Shown here in pieces: positions 48,604 to 60,100 of a stretch of 64,000 nucleotides of DNA. The translations under genes and the position numbers were made by a program. The notes beneath the pieces are model-generated. The model was not told where the DNA came from. It worked only from the letters and a program-made list of their open reading frames with translations, and searched no databases. The stretch is from the NCBI GenBank assembly GCA_949357655.1, contig CASHTG010000017.1:434001-498000 (forward strand), read 5' to 3'. Each line of letters opens with the position of its first letter. The first letter of the stretch is position 1. The stretch is from Parascedosporium putredinis. Lineage: Eukaryota > Ascomycota > Sordariomycetes > Microascales > Microascaceae.

Positions 48604-51600
48604 TTTGAATGGAAGGGTTGGGTTTTCGTAAACGAAAAGGTAATTAGAGTTGATTAACGAATGGATAAAGCGTGAGCTTAGAGAGTGATTAAAGAATGGA
48701 CGACCGAAGTCAAAGAGTCAGCAGGCTTGATTGGAAAGTTGGGCTGGTGGTGAGAGGGAAAGAAAAAGAGAGGATTAGGATGGAGGGCAGGCCCGTATTA
48801 ATAGACTTTTCGATCTATGAGCCTTCTTCTTGGACGGATGTGGATGGGATAGCTGCAGTGCGCGCGCAACAAAGCTCCCTCTCCCTCTCTCTCTCTCTCC
48901 GCCGCCCCCCTTTGCTTCTCTTTGCCACCCTTCTCTCCCCTTTCTGCATGGTTCGTTCGTATGGCGCATCGTCCATGGTCGCAGCGAACGCAGGTACTCA
49001 GACGACCTGGTGGATCAGGCCGGCGAGGGATGGGAAATTAGCATCCAAAGTCCCCTTTCCACTCCAGCCCCGTCAGAAGGGTACACCGTCCTTTGGGCCC
49101 TCCAGAGGATACGAAGTACAAGGGCAAGGTAGCGCCTACTATGCTCACCCCGGATACTAATCCAGGGGCGGCAAGGCTCCTGTACCCTCATCATCACCCA
49201 TGGACGCATCCTGGTCAGGGGATTGGAGGTGGAATGGCCGAAAAAACAAAATGCACCCAGTCCAAGGGGTGGGCGGTTGGCACTGCTTGGTTGGCTAGTC
49301 TGCCGGCGGATCGCGTACCCACAAGTACTTGCGTCCACTTTTTCCGTTGTCGTTCTTGGCTCTGATGTGGAGGAGAATCTCGAATGAGTGGGACGTCCCA
49401 TTTGCCGTTTGGGCAGGGCCATGCACATCCCCATTCCCTCTCATCCGCTTCTGGCTCGGTCGTGTGCCCTGGACCCTCTTTGCCCCCTTGTCCCTCCCTT
49501 TCTTCCCCCTCAACTCCCCTTTACTCCCTTGCCCGCTTGGATTTGGTTGTCCTTGCGGTACCGTAGCCGGACAGGGATACGCTGATGGCACGTCCGAGTT
49601 GAGATGAGCAAAGTGAGGCGCTAATTTTGAGCGAATGCCAGGCTTGGTGAAGAAGGCACAATCCCCTTCCTGCCATTGGTGGGGTTGACCGATTCCCCCT
49701 TTGAGCCCTCCTCCAGTGGCATTGCCCGCACCGCCATCGCAAGGTATCCCCGGTCCGTGCTCTTGCGTAAGTTCATACTGTGACTTTGTACCTTCTGTGT
49801 TGGGAAGTGCTCACCCACTGCGCTTCCTCCTGCTCTGATTTCCCATTGATTGGCACGTTTCATTCGCCTTTCGCGCCCAATCCCACCACCCAAGGCTGGC
49901 CAGCCTCTCTTTCTCTGTGAAGCTCCACGGCTAGAGAGTCCCGAAATGTTGGCCATCGCCGACCAGCAAGAAACCATCCCGGTTCGCGGCAGGACTGTAA
50001 TCAGAGTGGTTTAATCTCCTTGCCAACAAGCAGTAATCTGCGCTGCAAAGACGAATCTGTGGAAGTGCGGCCCTCTTCCCAGCTCCGGGACATTGGCATT
50101 CATGTCACCTCATCCACCATCCCAGGAGGGCCCGCCCTTTCTAATTCGCGTTGAACTGCTGCAAAAAAGAGTTCGACTGTGCTTCCTCGCCGCCACATTC
50201 ATCGGTCCTAGTGTCAATGTGCTCGCAAATTGGATGGCTGGCAGTGGCCTCCTCCCAGGGGCGGCTCAGTCCTGCCACTCAGCTGGGGTTGCCAACACAG
50301 TGTGCATCCAGGCTCCGGACTAATGCACTCCAGACAGGTTGGGCGCGGTTCCTTGGAGAGTCAGCTCCGATGTGTACTTTCTAGTTGCTTTCGACAATCT
50401 TCAGCGAAGAGGCCCTCGCAAGCAGTGCACAATTATCAATCACATACTCCATAAATGCAGATCCACCTACCATCCCTCTCATCCAACTCGTGCCCTCGGA
50501 GAAGACCCGGACTTTGTGCAGAACGAAGACTTGCCTGCACTGCCGCATTGAGATCGTCAGAGCTTCGACGACATCTTCACAAAACTCTCCACTCCGATCT
50601 TAATGACATGTCTTGGCTGGAACAGCCGGAGAAAATTAGACGATAGAAGAAGAAGAAAAAGAAGGCGGAATAAGTGGGACGACGGGGAAGGGCTCTGATG
50701 GCGCCTTGCTTCTTCATCTCTAACAGTACTAATAATATGCCTCCAGGCCAATGGCTCCAGTTCTGTGGATTTCTGTCGTCACCCGTCAAGTCGATCAACG
50801 AGAGATGCGGATGGAGTTGCACAAAAATGAAACGACCGATCCACTGCACAGCCATGAATTTCATGAGAAACTGCATTATGCACACACGACTCGGCTGTTG
50901 AAGGTGATCGGTGACGGGCCAGGGTCAAGATCCATGAGAGAGCACAAAGGCGCTAATGCAGGAACATTGAAGCAAAAAGGAAGATGAGGGCAAAAGTTGA
51001 AACACCCAGCCGCCCTCCTCTCCCTTCCGCCACCGCACTGTTAGGGGCAGACGACAGGCTTTTGACGGACAATATCGATGGATCGCGCTTCTTTCCTTGG
51101 TTGGTCCTTGTATTATTCTCAGGGATGGAGGAACTGGGGGAGGGTCTAACACAGTGCTGTCCGGCTCTCCATGTCTCTTGGAAAGGGTCCCGAGCTGGGG
51201 GCCCTCGTCAAATCTCGCTTGTAAAGGACGACCCTTCGACCCGAGGTGCGCGGAGTATTTTCCCGAAAATTCATATCCATTCAAAGTGGGATACTCGGTT
51301 TTGGAAGGCCGCAAATACGTGCTAATAATGGATTCCCACAACGGGATATTATCACCTCGTACTCCAGGTCCAGTCTTATTACCCGTCAGCATTACTCGGT
51401 CGCTTGCTGGTCTTTGGAGACGAGGGGCACCTGTTCCTGCATGGGAAATTCGACCCTCATCAAAGGGTTAATCTGGATGAGATGAGACTCTGACCCGGTA
51501 AACCCACCGCCATCTCTGGCAATTACATGTCATCCGCTGCTCACCCGCCCAGTGGAACGTGGCGAGGACAAGAAGACAGCGGTATCGTTGATCTCTTGCC

Positions 51601-54600
51601 TCCCTTGATCGAGACCCGCCATATCTCAAACGACGGCCTGGCTATCTTCGCCACCCAGGGGCCGCTGATCATCGAGGATATGGCTCCTTCGCCCTGAGAG
51701 CACGCCCACACCGCGAAGAGGTTGGTCAATATGTTTCCATTGCCAACCTTGCATCGCTGGCGGTGTGGGGGTAACTGACGGGAACAGAGAAAATTCGCGA
51801 CTGGCTAGTGGGTATGGATGATCTTGACAGTATCTGATCTTCAATCATCAAATCTTGCTCACATCCACTTGCAAATTGATACTGCTTTATTAGCCACTTC
51901 GTGACGTGGAAGCGGAAGAGAAGCCAAGCCAGAACCATGAAGCACAGCCCTACTGCCCACTTTACCTGTTGCAAGGAGGAACCCGCTGATGATGCAAGTT
52001 CGATTGCCGCGGTGGCTCGATCAAAGATCGCCCGAGCCTCTCCGCGCTTGGCGGCATCACCAGCAAGTTTCTACCCTTGCCATCACGTAAAGTCGCTCGA
52101 GACCCTCTCTTTCGTCCTGAGATGCTATTTGGGTGTCCTTATCGGCCCTCATTGTCCTTGCACAGCCCTTGGCCCAAACCTGCGATCAACGGGCAAGATC
52201 TTTCTTGACAAACATTGAATTGACAAGTGGGACTGTCTCTAAAAATACAAGAACGTCAGAAGCTGCAGACTAATCACGCAGGCATTATTGAGCTGAGAGA
52301 AGAGTAATGATTCCTTTAGCCATGAGGGATTATATCTGCTGGGTTGCTCCTCGTTGCTATGGTCCTGGAAGAAACGGATCGCCTCTGAACACTGGGATGA
52401 TTATTATTAACCGCCAAACCAAACCAAACCAACCCGAGCCCCGGTGTGTTCCTGCACCAGCAATCTTCCATCCCAGGACCGAGTTTGGTTCACCTTGCTG
52501 TGGCGACACCCCGGCCGGAAATAGCATGTCCACATTCTTGACATTCTCCCGAAGCCCCAAGCATGGATGGGATGGACCAACGCACTTGTTGTACTTTGTT
52601 CGCATCTTCTGGGGTCTGCGCACTGTATAGGAGGTCACTTTTGAAGCTGGGTCCAATTTCCAGAAAAGCAGGGGTGCCCGAGGGCTCTTTGACCTCGGAG
52701 GGAGGATTTAATCGATGACCTTCTCAATCCGGCGTAATGCACGCCAACTGGCGAAAGGCTCTTTGCGGGAACCAAGCGATCGCTGATGATCTCCTCCTTT
52801 TTCCCCTTTAAAAAAATCAATTTGTCGGTAAGTGGGGCCTCTTGATCTTCGAGATAGGAGGACGTGACGCGTTGGCGTCTGGTCTTTTTCTCACTTTTTT
52901 CCATTCCGGGGAAGAAGGTTGAGAAGCGCTCAATTCTCATCGCCTCCCTCCTCCTCTCTTCGTGCTGTCTTGGCTATTGCTTGTTTCGCGAGCACAGTCA
53001 TGAGCCAAGTAAATGTTAAGCCTCCCTCCCAAGTCAAGGCGGACAGAAGGCAGGGTCTCCCGAGGGAGACAGGGAAAGATGAATTCTCCAGTTCCCCGCT
53101 GTTTCAATGTTGACCTTACCCAGACCTGGATACAAGACTCGAGTCCGGCTGGGGGAGGTGAGAATTGCCTGCACTCAATACCGAACGCACCGCTCGTGAG
53201 CTAAAAACATGGGTAGTGTAGACAATCGTAAGGACGCATTTGCGGGGAAACGAACATATAGCTCCGATTTAGAATGCCACGGACGCACGCTTCCCCATGT
53301 CTGCACGATATCGAAGCCGCCTGTTGGTACGCCAAGTGAGCCTTAAAGTCGGGCTCTCTTTCCAGAGGACCCATCACGAGTGCGCCTCATTCTTCGCAGG
53401 CCTACTAGTATCGTCCAGCGTTAGAAGTGTATCAGGACAGCCATACAAAAAATGATGTCTCTGACGTGAGGGGGACAAGGTGTAGGCCAGCTCTTGTGCA
53501 GCAGCCCATTCTTGTCCCTAAAAACGCACCAGGTCTTCCTTATCTCACCCATGGCGGGCTTCACCATTTTCACAGGCAGTGGTATCAGAAGCTGGCTCTT
53601 GTGTAATATCAAGAGGGTGTGCTTGAGTGGCAAGCCGGACAGATAGAGATCTCATTGATGCTTTCAGGGATCTGCTCTGCTAAGGACTTGGCAGCAGATC
53701 ACCACGTGCTGCTCCGAGACCCTAATGCCGCTTGAAGGCGCCATCCACTCTTGCTGGATTCCACGATGTCCCCTCGCCTTCAGGAAGCAACAGAACATGT
53801 AAGAGGACTGCCCTTCCACCAGTGAGAGCAACATTCGATGGTGGACGAGTTGGGTCATCGTCTTGATAGAACGGTTGCTTTGGCTAGCCTGATATTGAGA
53901 CCACCAGTAGTTCTAATCAATTACCACACAACCACATCCGTCCATTTTACGAGGATATGCAACCAGAGCCGCATCAGGGCTGTTGCTCTGGCTCATTTCG
54001 CAAATACCTCATAATACTTTGAGCGCTTCCTCCCTTCTCTCGGGGATCTGACCTCCTCACCCATGAGCAAAGTCTGTGCAAATCATGATCCAGCGCCCCT
54101 GTCTCCTTTCCGGTCGGACAGACGGGCTAGATCGAATCGAGCGCAGTGGAACGCCAGTCATCAAGAGTGTAATTAAACTGATAAATAATGACACGGACTC
54201 GAGTGGCATTCGAGCCTTCCAGAGCAACGCTTCATTGTGATGGAATTTCTTGGGGACTGGGGTTCTATCTGCAAGGGCACGGCCGACCTGCATGACGGCT
54301 TGTGCAATTCAGCCACCCATCCAATGATCGGCGGTTATGCGAAGAGGCTCCATCTTGACAGCGTCCCCCACCTCCCCAGCCTCCCACCCTGACACCGACA
54401 GCAAACTCCAGCACGGGAAATTGGCCCTTTACGCGCCCCCGTCGTCGCGCGCGAAAAGGGTGACACCCACGAGAGAGAGAACCGCCGCTGACCTGGACGT
54501 GCAAATAACAATCGCAGAACAGGACCGAGGCCGCGCATTATCAGGTCGAGCTCCAGGTGAGTCCGCCAGACGGAAAACCATGGTCTTGAAGGTCGCTTTG

Positions 54601-55578
54601 CGCCGGCAGCCCAGGCGGAAATGCGACAGCAATGTTCATGTGGAGAGCAAATCCACGGATGGACCACGGCAATATTGTCATGGTGTACACTAGGGCCATG
54701 AAAGGCAGGAAGAGCTTCAAATCACACCAGACCCTATTTCGGTAGCCTAGTGAATAACAAGTAAACAGTCATAGCCAAAGTTGCGAGAGACGCGAGTCGA
54801 GAGGTAAGAAGTGGGGTGCAAGCGCGTCGTCTCAACGCGCTCCCCTTCTCCTTGTAGGTTTCGGCCATGCTTCTTTCACGGGAGACTTGGCTTTGCGCCT
54901 CCCCGCCTTCCGCAGCCTACCAAGACATGTCTCAGGCTTCACACTCCACGATGTCTCGTCGTCGTTGAATGGAAGGCTGGAAGATGCGCGTGTCGGCTCG
55001 CGCAGGTCTTGTCTAGGACATCGTTCATCGTGGTTGACGAGCATCTCTCCTAGTTGGCCCTCGGCGACTCTCTCAGTGACCGGGGATGATGTGTCGTCGA
55101 GGCCACATGCCCCAGCATGCATCCGCCACGGCTGCCCCGCCATCAACGACCAAGGAGAGCATCGTCAGCCTTGTGACTGGCACCGTTTGGTTTGCGCCCC
55201 CATACTTGCCATATACCTGAAAACTAATGAGCTGGCTAAAGACGCCCCGTAGTCATACCCACGAGAACCACTGAACCATTCCGAGTCGATAGCAGCCAGC
55301 CAAGTTCGTTTTGATGATGAACGCCCCGATTGCGTAGAAACACTCGAGCGGCAGAGACTTGATGAGAGTGAAAAGGGAAAAGAATGTTCAAATCTGCTAC
55401 TTCCAAACTACCTAAAACCCTGCCAATGTTTGTACAGGTGCCTGCTTCGGACCGCGGCCCGAGGAGGGTGCATGGTTGCTAAACAAGATATCAAAAGAGA
55501 AAGAGAGAAGATACATTGGGTGCAAAGGAATACATAAAGGGATATTGGAGTGGGTGATGTTGTCATGCAGAGCAGCCC
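48604..55578. other. Seven-kilobase intergenic region
   Basis: No gene supported. The left end is the promoter side of the minus-strand wall protein; it contains TATTAATA about 195 bp upstream of the start and a strongly CT-rich tract at 48880-48915. The rest has short overlapping frames on both strands without a domain. Confidence 0.5.
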
Positions 55579-57013
55579 TTACTCCTCCTCCTCCTCGGGA
55601 GCCTCCTCAACGGGGGCCTCCTCCTCAGGAGCTTCCTCCTCGACGGGGCCTCCTCCTCGGGAGCTTCCTCCTCGACGGGGGCCTCCTCCTCGGGAGCTTC
55701 CTCCTCAACGGGGCCTCCTCCTCAGGAGCTTCCTCCTCAACGGGGCCTCTTCCTCGGGAGCTTCCTCCTCAACAGGGGCCTCTTCCTCGGGAGTCTCCTC
55801 TACAGGAGCCTCCTCCTCGGGGGTCTCTTCAACGGGGGCTTCCTCCTCAGGGGTCTCTTCAACGGGGGCTTCCTCCTCGGGGGTCTCTTCAACGGGGGCT
55901 TCCTCCTCGGGGGTCTCCTCGACAGGTGCCTCCTCCTCAGGAGCTTCTTCCTCAACGGGAGCCTCCTCCTCGGGGTCTCCTCCTCGGGGGTCTCCTCTAC
56001 AGGAGCCTCTTCAACGGGAGTCTCCTCAACAGGCGCCTCCTCCTCAGGGACCTCTTCAACGGGGGCCTCCTCCTCAGGGGTCTCCTCGACAGGTGCCTCC
56101 TCCTCGGGAGCTTCTTCCTCAACGGGGGCCTCTTCCTCGGGGGTCTCTTCGACGGGGGCTTCTTCCTCAGGTGCCTCTTCCTCAGGAGCTTCCTCCTCTA
56201 CGGGAGCCTCCTCCTCAGGTGTCTCCTCAACTGGGGCTTCCTCCTCGGGGGTCTCTTCAACGGGGGCCTCTTCAACAGGAGTCTCTTCGACAGGCGCCTC
56301 CTCCTCAGGGACCTCCTCGACGGGTGCTTCCTCCTCGGGGGCTTCTTCCTCAGGGGCTTCCTCCTCGACGGGGCTTCCTCCTCAGGGGCCTCCTCCTCAG
56401 GGGCTTCCTCCTCGGGGGCTTCCTCCTCGGGGGCTTCCTCCTCGGGGGCCTCCTCCTCAGGGGCCTCCTCCTCGACGGGGCTTCCTCCTCGGGGGCTTCC
56501 TCCTCAGGGGCTTCCTCTTCGGGGCCTCCTCTTCGGGGGCCTCCTCTTCCTCAGGGGCTTCTTCCTCAGGGGCCTCCTCCTCAGGGGCCTCCTCCTCGGG
56601 GGCTTCTTCTTCGGGGGCCTCCTCCTCCACAGGGGCTCCTCCTCGCCGGGACCTTCTTCCTGTTCGGGCTGAACAGCAACACAGGCGGCGTCCCTCCTTG
56701 AGCAGGAAGACTCAGTTACGACCACAACGGGGCTGTCATCCTCGGCATCGGCGGACTGGTGGACGCAGCTCCACTTCCTGTCGTTGCACTCGACGGCCAA
56801 GAGTTGACCGGCCTCGGCATTGTCGGCACACACGGCTTGGACTTCCTCGGCGCAAGGGCGGCGGGCCTAGCGGATATCAGTTAGAACCCAACCAAGCTAC
56901 TAGTCAAGGACAACCAGACAGAGAGGAGAGCTACGTACCTGGCGGGGAACGGCGACAGCTGTGACGCCGTTGATGACCATGAGAAGGCCGAAGGTCTTGC
57001 TGAGGTAGTGCAT
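55579..57013 (-). CDS. Secreted Cys6 protein with long acidic Pro-Glu repeat
   Basis: I do not recognise this family. Exon 1 (57013-56939) encodes only a signal peptide (MHYLSKTFGLLMVINGVTAV and a few residues more). After a 72-bp intron (GTACGT to GCTAG), exon 2 (56866-55579) starts with a small domain of six cysteines at about residues 30, 38, 52, 59, 80 and 87, consistent with three disulfides. From about residue 103 to the end at 456 the protein is an acidic array of [AT]-P-[EV]-E-E pentapeptides, in places a decapeptide TPEEEAPVEE. The frame is broken where a G5 run on the plus strand is read as G4 at eight sites between 55643 and 56637; adding eight bases closes the frame on the TAA at 55579-55581. 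There is no GPI tail. Likely extracellular; possible ion binding or effector role is speculation. Confidence 0.75.
55582..56640 (-). repeat. Acidic pentapeptide/decapeptide repeat array
   Basis: About 1.06 kb of 15-bp units, paired into 30-bp units in the middle (55800-55920). On the plus strand it reads as CTCCTC with G-runs; on the coding strand as Glu-rich units with Ala-Pro or Thr-Pro. The plus-strand frames with Ser/Gly or Pro/Arg repeats over the same stretch are shadows. Confidence 0.9.
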
Positions 57014-57148
57014 CTTAGCGGGCGGTAGTTGGCGGAAGGGAAGAGTTGGATGTGTAGCGAAGATTGAGGGCCCTTGGCAAGAGTGGATGCTGGCTGTTGG
57101 TGATGGTGAAGAGGTAGGTTTGAGAGTACGATAGAGAGCGAATGTCTC

Positions 57149-57156
57149 TATATATA
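57149..57156 (-). promoter_or_regulatory. TATA box of the acidic-repeat protein gene
   Basis: TATATATA lies 136 bp upstream of the start codon at 57013 in an otherwise GC-rich setting, a normal distance for a fungal TATA promoter. It supports the gene call and strand and suggests regulated or strong expression. Confidence 0.6.
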
Positions 57157-60100
57157 CGCGAGGGAGGGAGGCAATTCCTCCACGATGGAGAACGCCATGG
57201 TCGAACGCCGGTGTGATGGCGACTCTCGCTCTCTACCGCATGTCGTGATGAAGCTACAAAGGGGGCGACTATAGCCGCCTTCGGCTGTTTTATTGTAGAT
57301 TGAGGTTGTTCTCGAGTGATGGAGGGCTGTCGTCCTAGCCCCAAGTGGGGTGTGGGCTAATCACGAAGGCGTGAGCAGTTGGACGATGTGATGGAACTTG
57401 CTGCCCGAGGAAATTCATCTCGTTTAGGTGGTGGTAGATGAATTGCTGGCAGAGCAGGCCTGGCAGTCGAATATGGGAACGGCTTTGCTCGTCATTTACC
57501 CGCCGACAACGAAGATAAACCAGGGATGGGCGTACCGGGCTTTGAACCTGGTTGCACCGCATCCGGCAGAAATATTTCGGACCTGCGTCGCTAACGCGCC
57601 GCCGCTTATATGGAGTGTGGGACCCCGCTTCTCTCTGGCCCGCAAGACGAGAGGCGGACGGTGAGGCTCGGGCAACACCTCGCTAGGGGGCTCGCTATTT
57701 GCAAAGTTGCTAGCAGATTGCTCAACTATTGCCTGCATACACGTTCGGAAACTTGGTGAACCAGTAATAGGAAACCGGCTGGTCAGGCTCGCAATCTTGC
57801 TTGTCGGCACTTCACATGGGGCACACGCCCGAAAGCCGGCCCGGGAGCCAGGGATGGGGGCAGGAAGAGGGGCAAAAGGTATGGGCAAGTTGAACCCTGG
57901 GATGGGTAGAAAGTGGTTCTAGTGCCCCCCCCTCCCCGTCTTGCGGGGTCACTCAAAAGGCATCGAATGCTCTAGCTTTAGGAGGGGACATGAAAGGGGC
58001 AAGGTCTCGTTGGCTTTGACAATAATAAGAGGTACCTGGGCAAAAGGAGCAGACACTACAGAAATGGCCCACGTCTCCCAAGTCTTGGCCGCAAGCGTGG
58101 TCAGAGCAGGTTGCGCACGCGGGACGAACGAGCCTGCTCTTCCACCTCCCCAGATGGAAGTCGAGGGGGCGAAGCAAAGACCGGAAGATGGTGGCGGGGA
58201 CGGCGTGCCTCGGGGCGTGGGCAGACATGGGCAGACAAGGTATTGGGCTACATACAGTCTTCCCGCTTCGCCTCCGGTGCGGATAGGGAGGCGCTAACTC
58301 TGTGCAGATGGCAAGTTGAGCAAATTACATGGGTCAAAGTTAGGTCCTCAGTATATTGTGTAGAACACGTGTGTGGAAGCGAGATCCGGGTGTTGCTGGG
58401 TACAGCTGGGGCCTTTCTCTAATTTAATATAGTATTGATTATACGCCGGTTTTTTATGAAAATCTTGAGGGCCCCAGGAAGCAGTGAGAGAAACAAATAG
58501 AAATAGGTAGGGTAACAGAGAGGAGAGGTGGGAAATGAAAACAATAGACTGGAGACAGACGGGAGAAATAGAAGACCAGAGACAACAAACCGGTTTCTGC
58601 CGTTCGTTGCTTCGATAGGCATGTCTGCGGGGATCATCCACTTTCCTGAGGGAGCAACCCCGATCTAGGGTTAGGGAGCACTATGCGAGGTTGGAGTGAG
58701 ATCTAGAGAGAGCGGTAATATTCGAAACCGGCGGCCTTCTTTCTGGAACATCGAAGATCCATGGATGTAGGCAACGGGCTGGTACAGGGAGCAGGGGCGA
58801 GTGTAAGTGCAAGTAGCAAACAAGTTGCTTACTTTCTGCCTTTGCTCCATGTAATCTCTCGTTCTTCCTCTATAGTCGGACCCAGCCGCTGGGACGATGG
58901 AGACGGAATGGCGGCTTGCAAACTAGGAACCCAATGGGGTCCTGGTGGCATATAGATACAAGACATCGAGCACATGTCGCAAGTATCAACCCAGTTGCGG
59001 ATTCACGGTACTGTTCTCCATCCCAATAGTGTAGTAGAGTACATGTATTCTATTTGAACCACCCAGGTTGGTTTTGTAGATGGGGGTTTGGAGCACTTGA
59101 GAGCTACACCGATGGGTCTATATACGGAGATAATACGCTTTCTCGAAACATATTACCAAAGAAACACGGAGGCGATATTTGCAGCTATGGACGGGCTTCC
59201 GTTGATTCATCCATGGATCAGTTGACCATGTGGCCCAAGGTAGGCAAGACGTAGATATAAAGCACAACCTAAGGATTTGCAGATCTTCCACAGACAGACA
59301 GTGCACATGTGGAGAAGGGACCAGAGATTGGGACACGGAGAAGGTCCTACATGTACATGATCAAGCCGGGGCAGCCACCGTACTTGGTCTATCCCATTCT
59401 GTTTTGTTATTCTGTGCATATCTGTCGGTCGAACAAAGGGTCTTTCTTGCGCTGCTCGTGCATGTGGGTGTTCAAGTTTGCCGAGAAGGTTGCGGAGTGG
59501 TATCGGTACCTCTCTCCGCCAAGGCGTGGGAACCGAGATTATGGCGGTTTCTATTTACCGGGAAATGCAATGGGCCATTGGGTTTCCATTCCATGTTGAT
59601 ATCATCGTGATGTGTGCCGTGCGGGTGTGTGCCGTGATTGTCCAATATCGAGCGGCTCCGTTATGACCTTGCACTTTACAAAAAGAAAATGGAAAAAATG
59701 TTCCCCGTCGATACCTCTACATATACGCCGCTGCAAGAATCTATATATCCGCCTGCATGATATTTAACGTCTAGCGCATACGATGGAAGCAATCGGGGCG
59801 AAGGGCTCTTTTCGAGTCATCTGTAAGAGTAAGAGTCCTTCTCCCTCAATCAGACATCAAAAATTGCATTCTCGGAATCTGCTCGGTTTTCGATAGTCTC
59901 CGCGAGCACCTCGTGTGTTTATATTTCTGTGTATTTGTCGGAACATGCACCTGGACTATTGGGATATCGGTATTGTCTACTCAAGGGCGGAATGTCGTGA
60001 ACTGCACCACAATACCAAGATAAGAGGTCATGATAATGGATATGTGAGGCGAGGTCCATTCTCGAAACAACATGTCCTTTGTTTCCAAGGTTTCTTCCTC

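Noticed and set aside
55476..56701. Plus-strand open frames of 383-398 codons rich in Ser/Gly/Ala/Pro/Leu
   Set aside because: They are the antisense of the acidic repeat. The minus strand has a signal peptide, an intron, a TATA box and a closing stop; the plus frames have none of these.
57526..57601. Possible tRNA on the minus strand with TTAGCG and GGTTCAAAGCC boxes
   Set aside because: The acceptor stem does not pair along its length, the T stem has a mismatch and no anticodon arm forms. At most a degraded tRNA-like piece.
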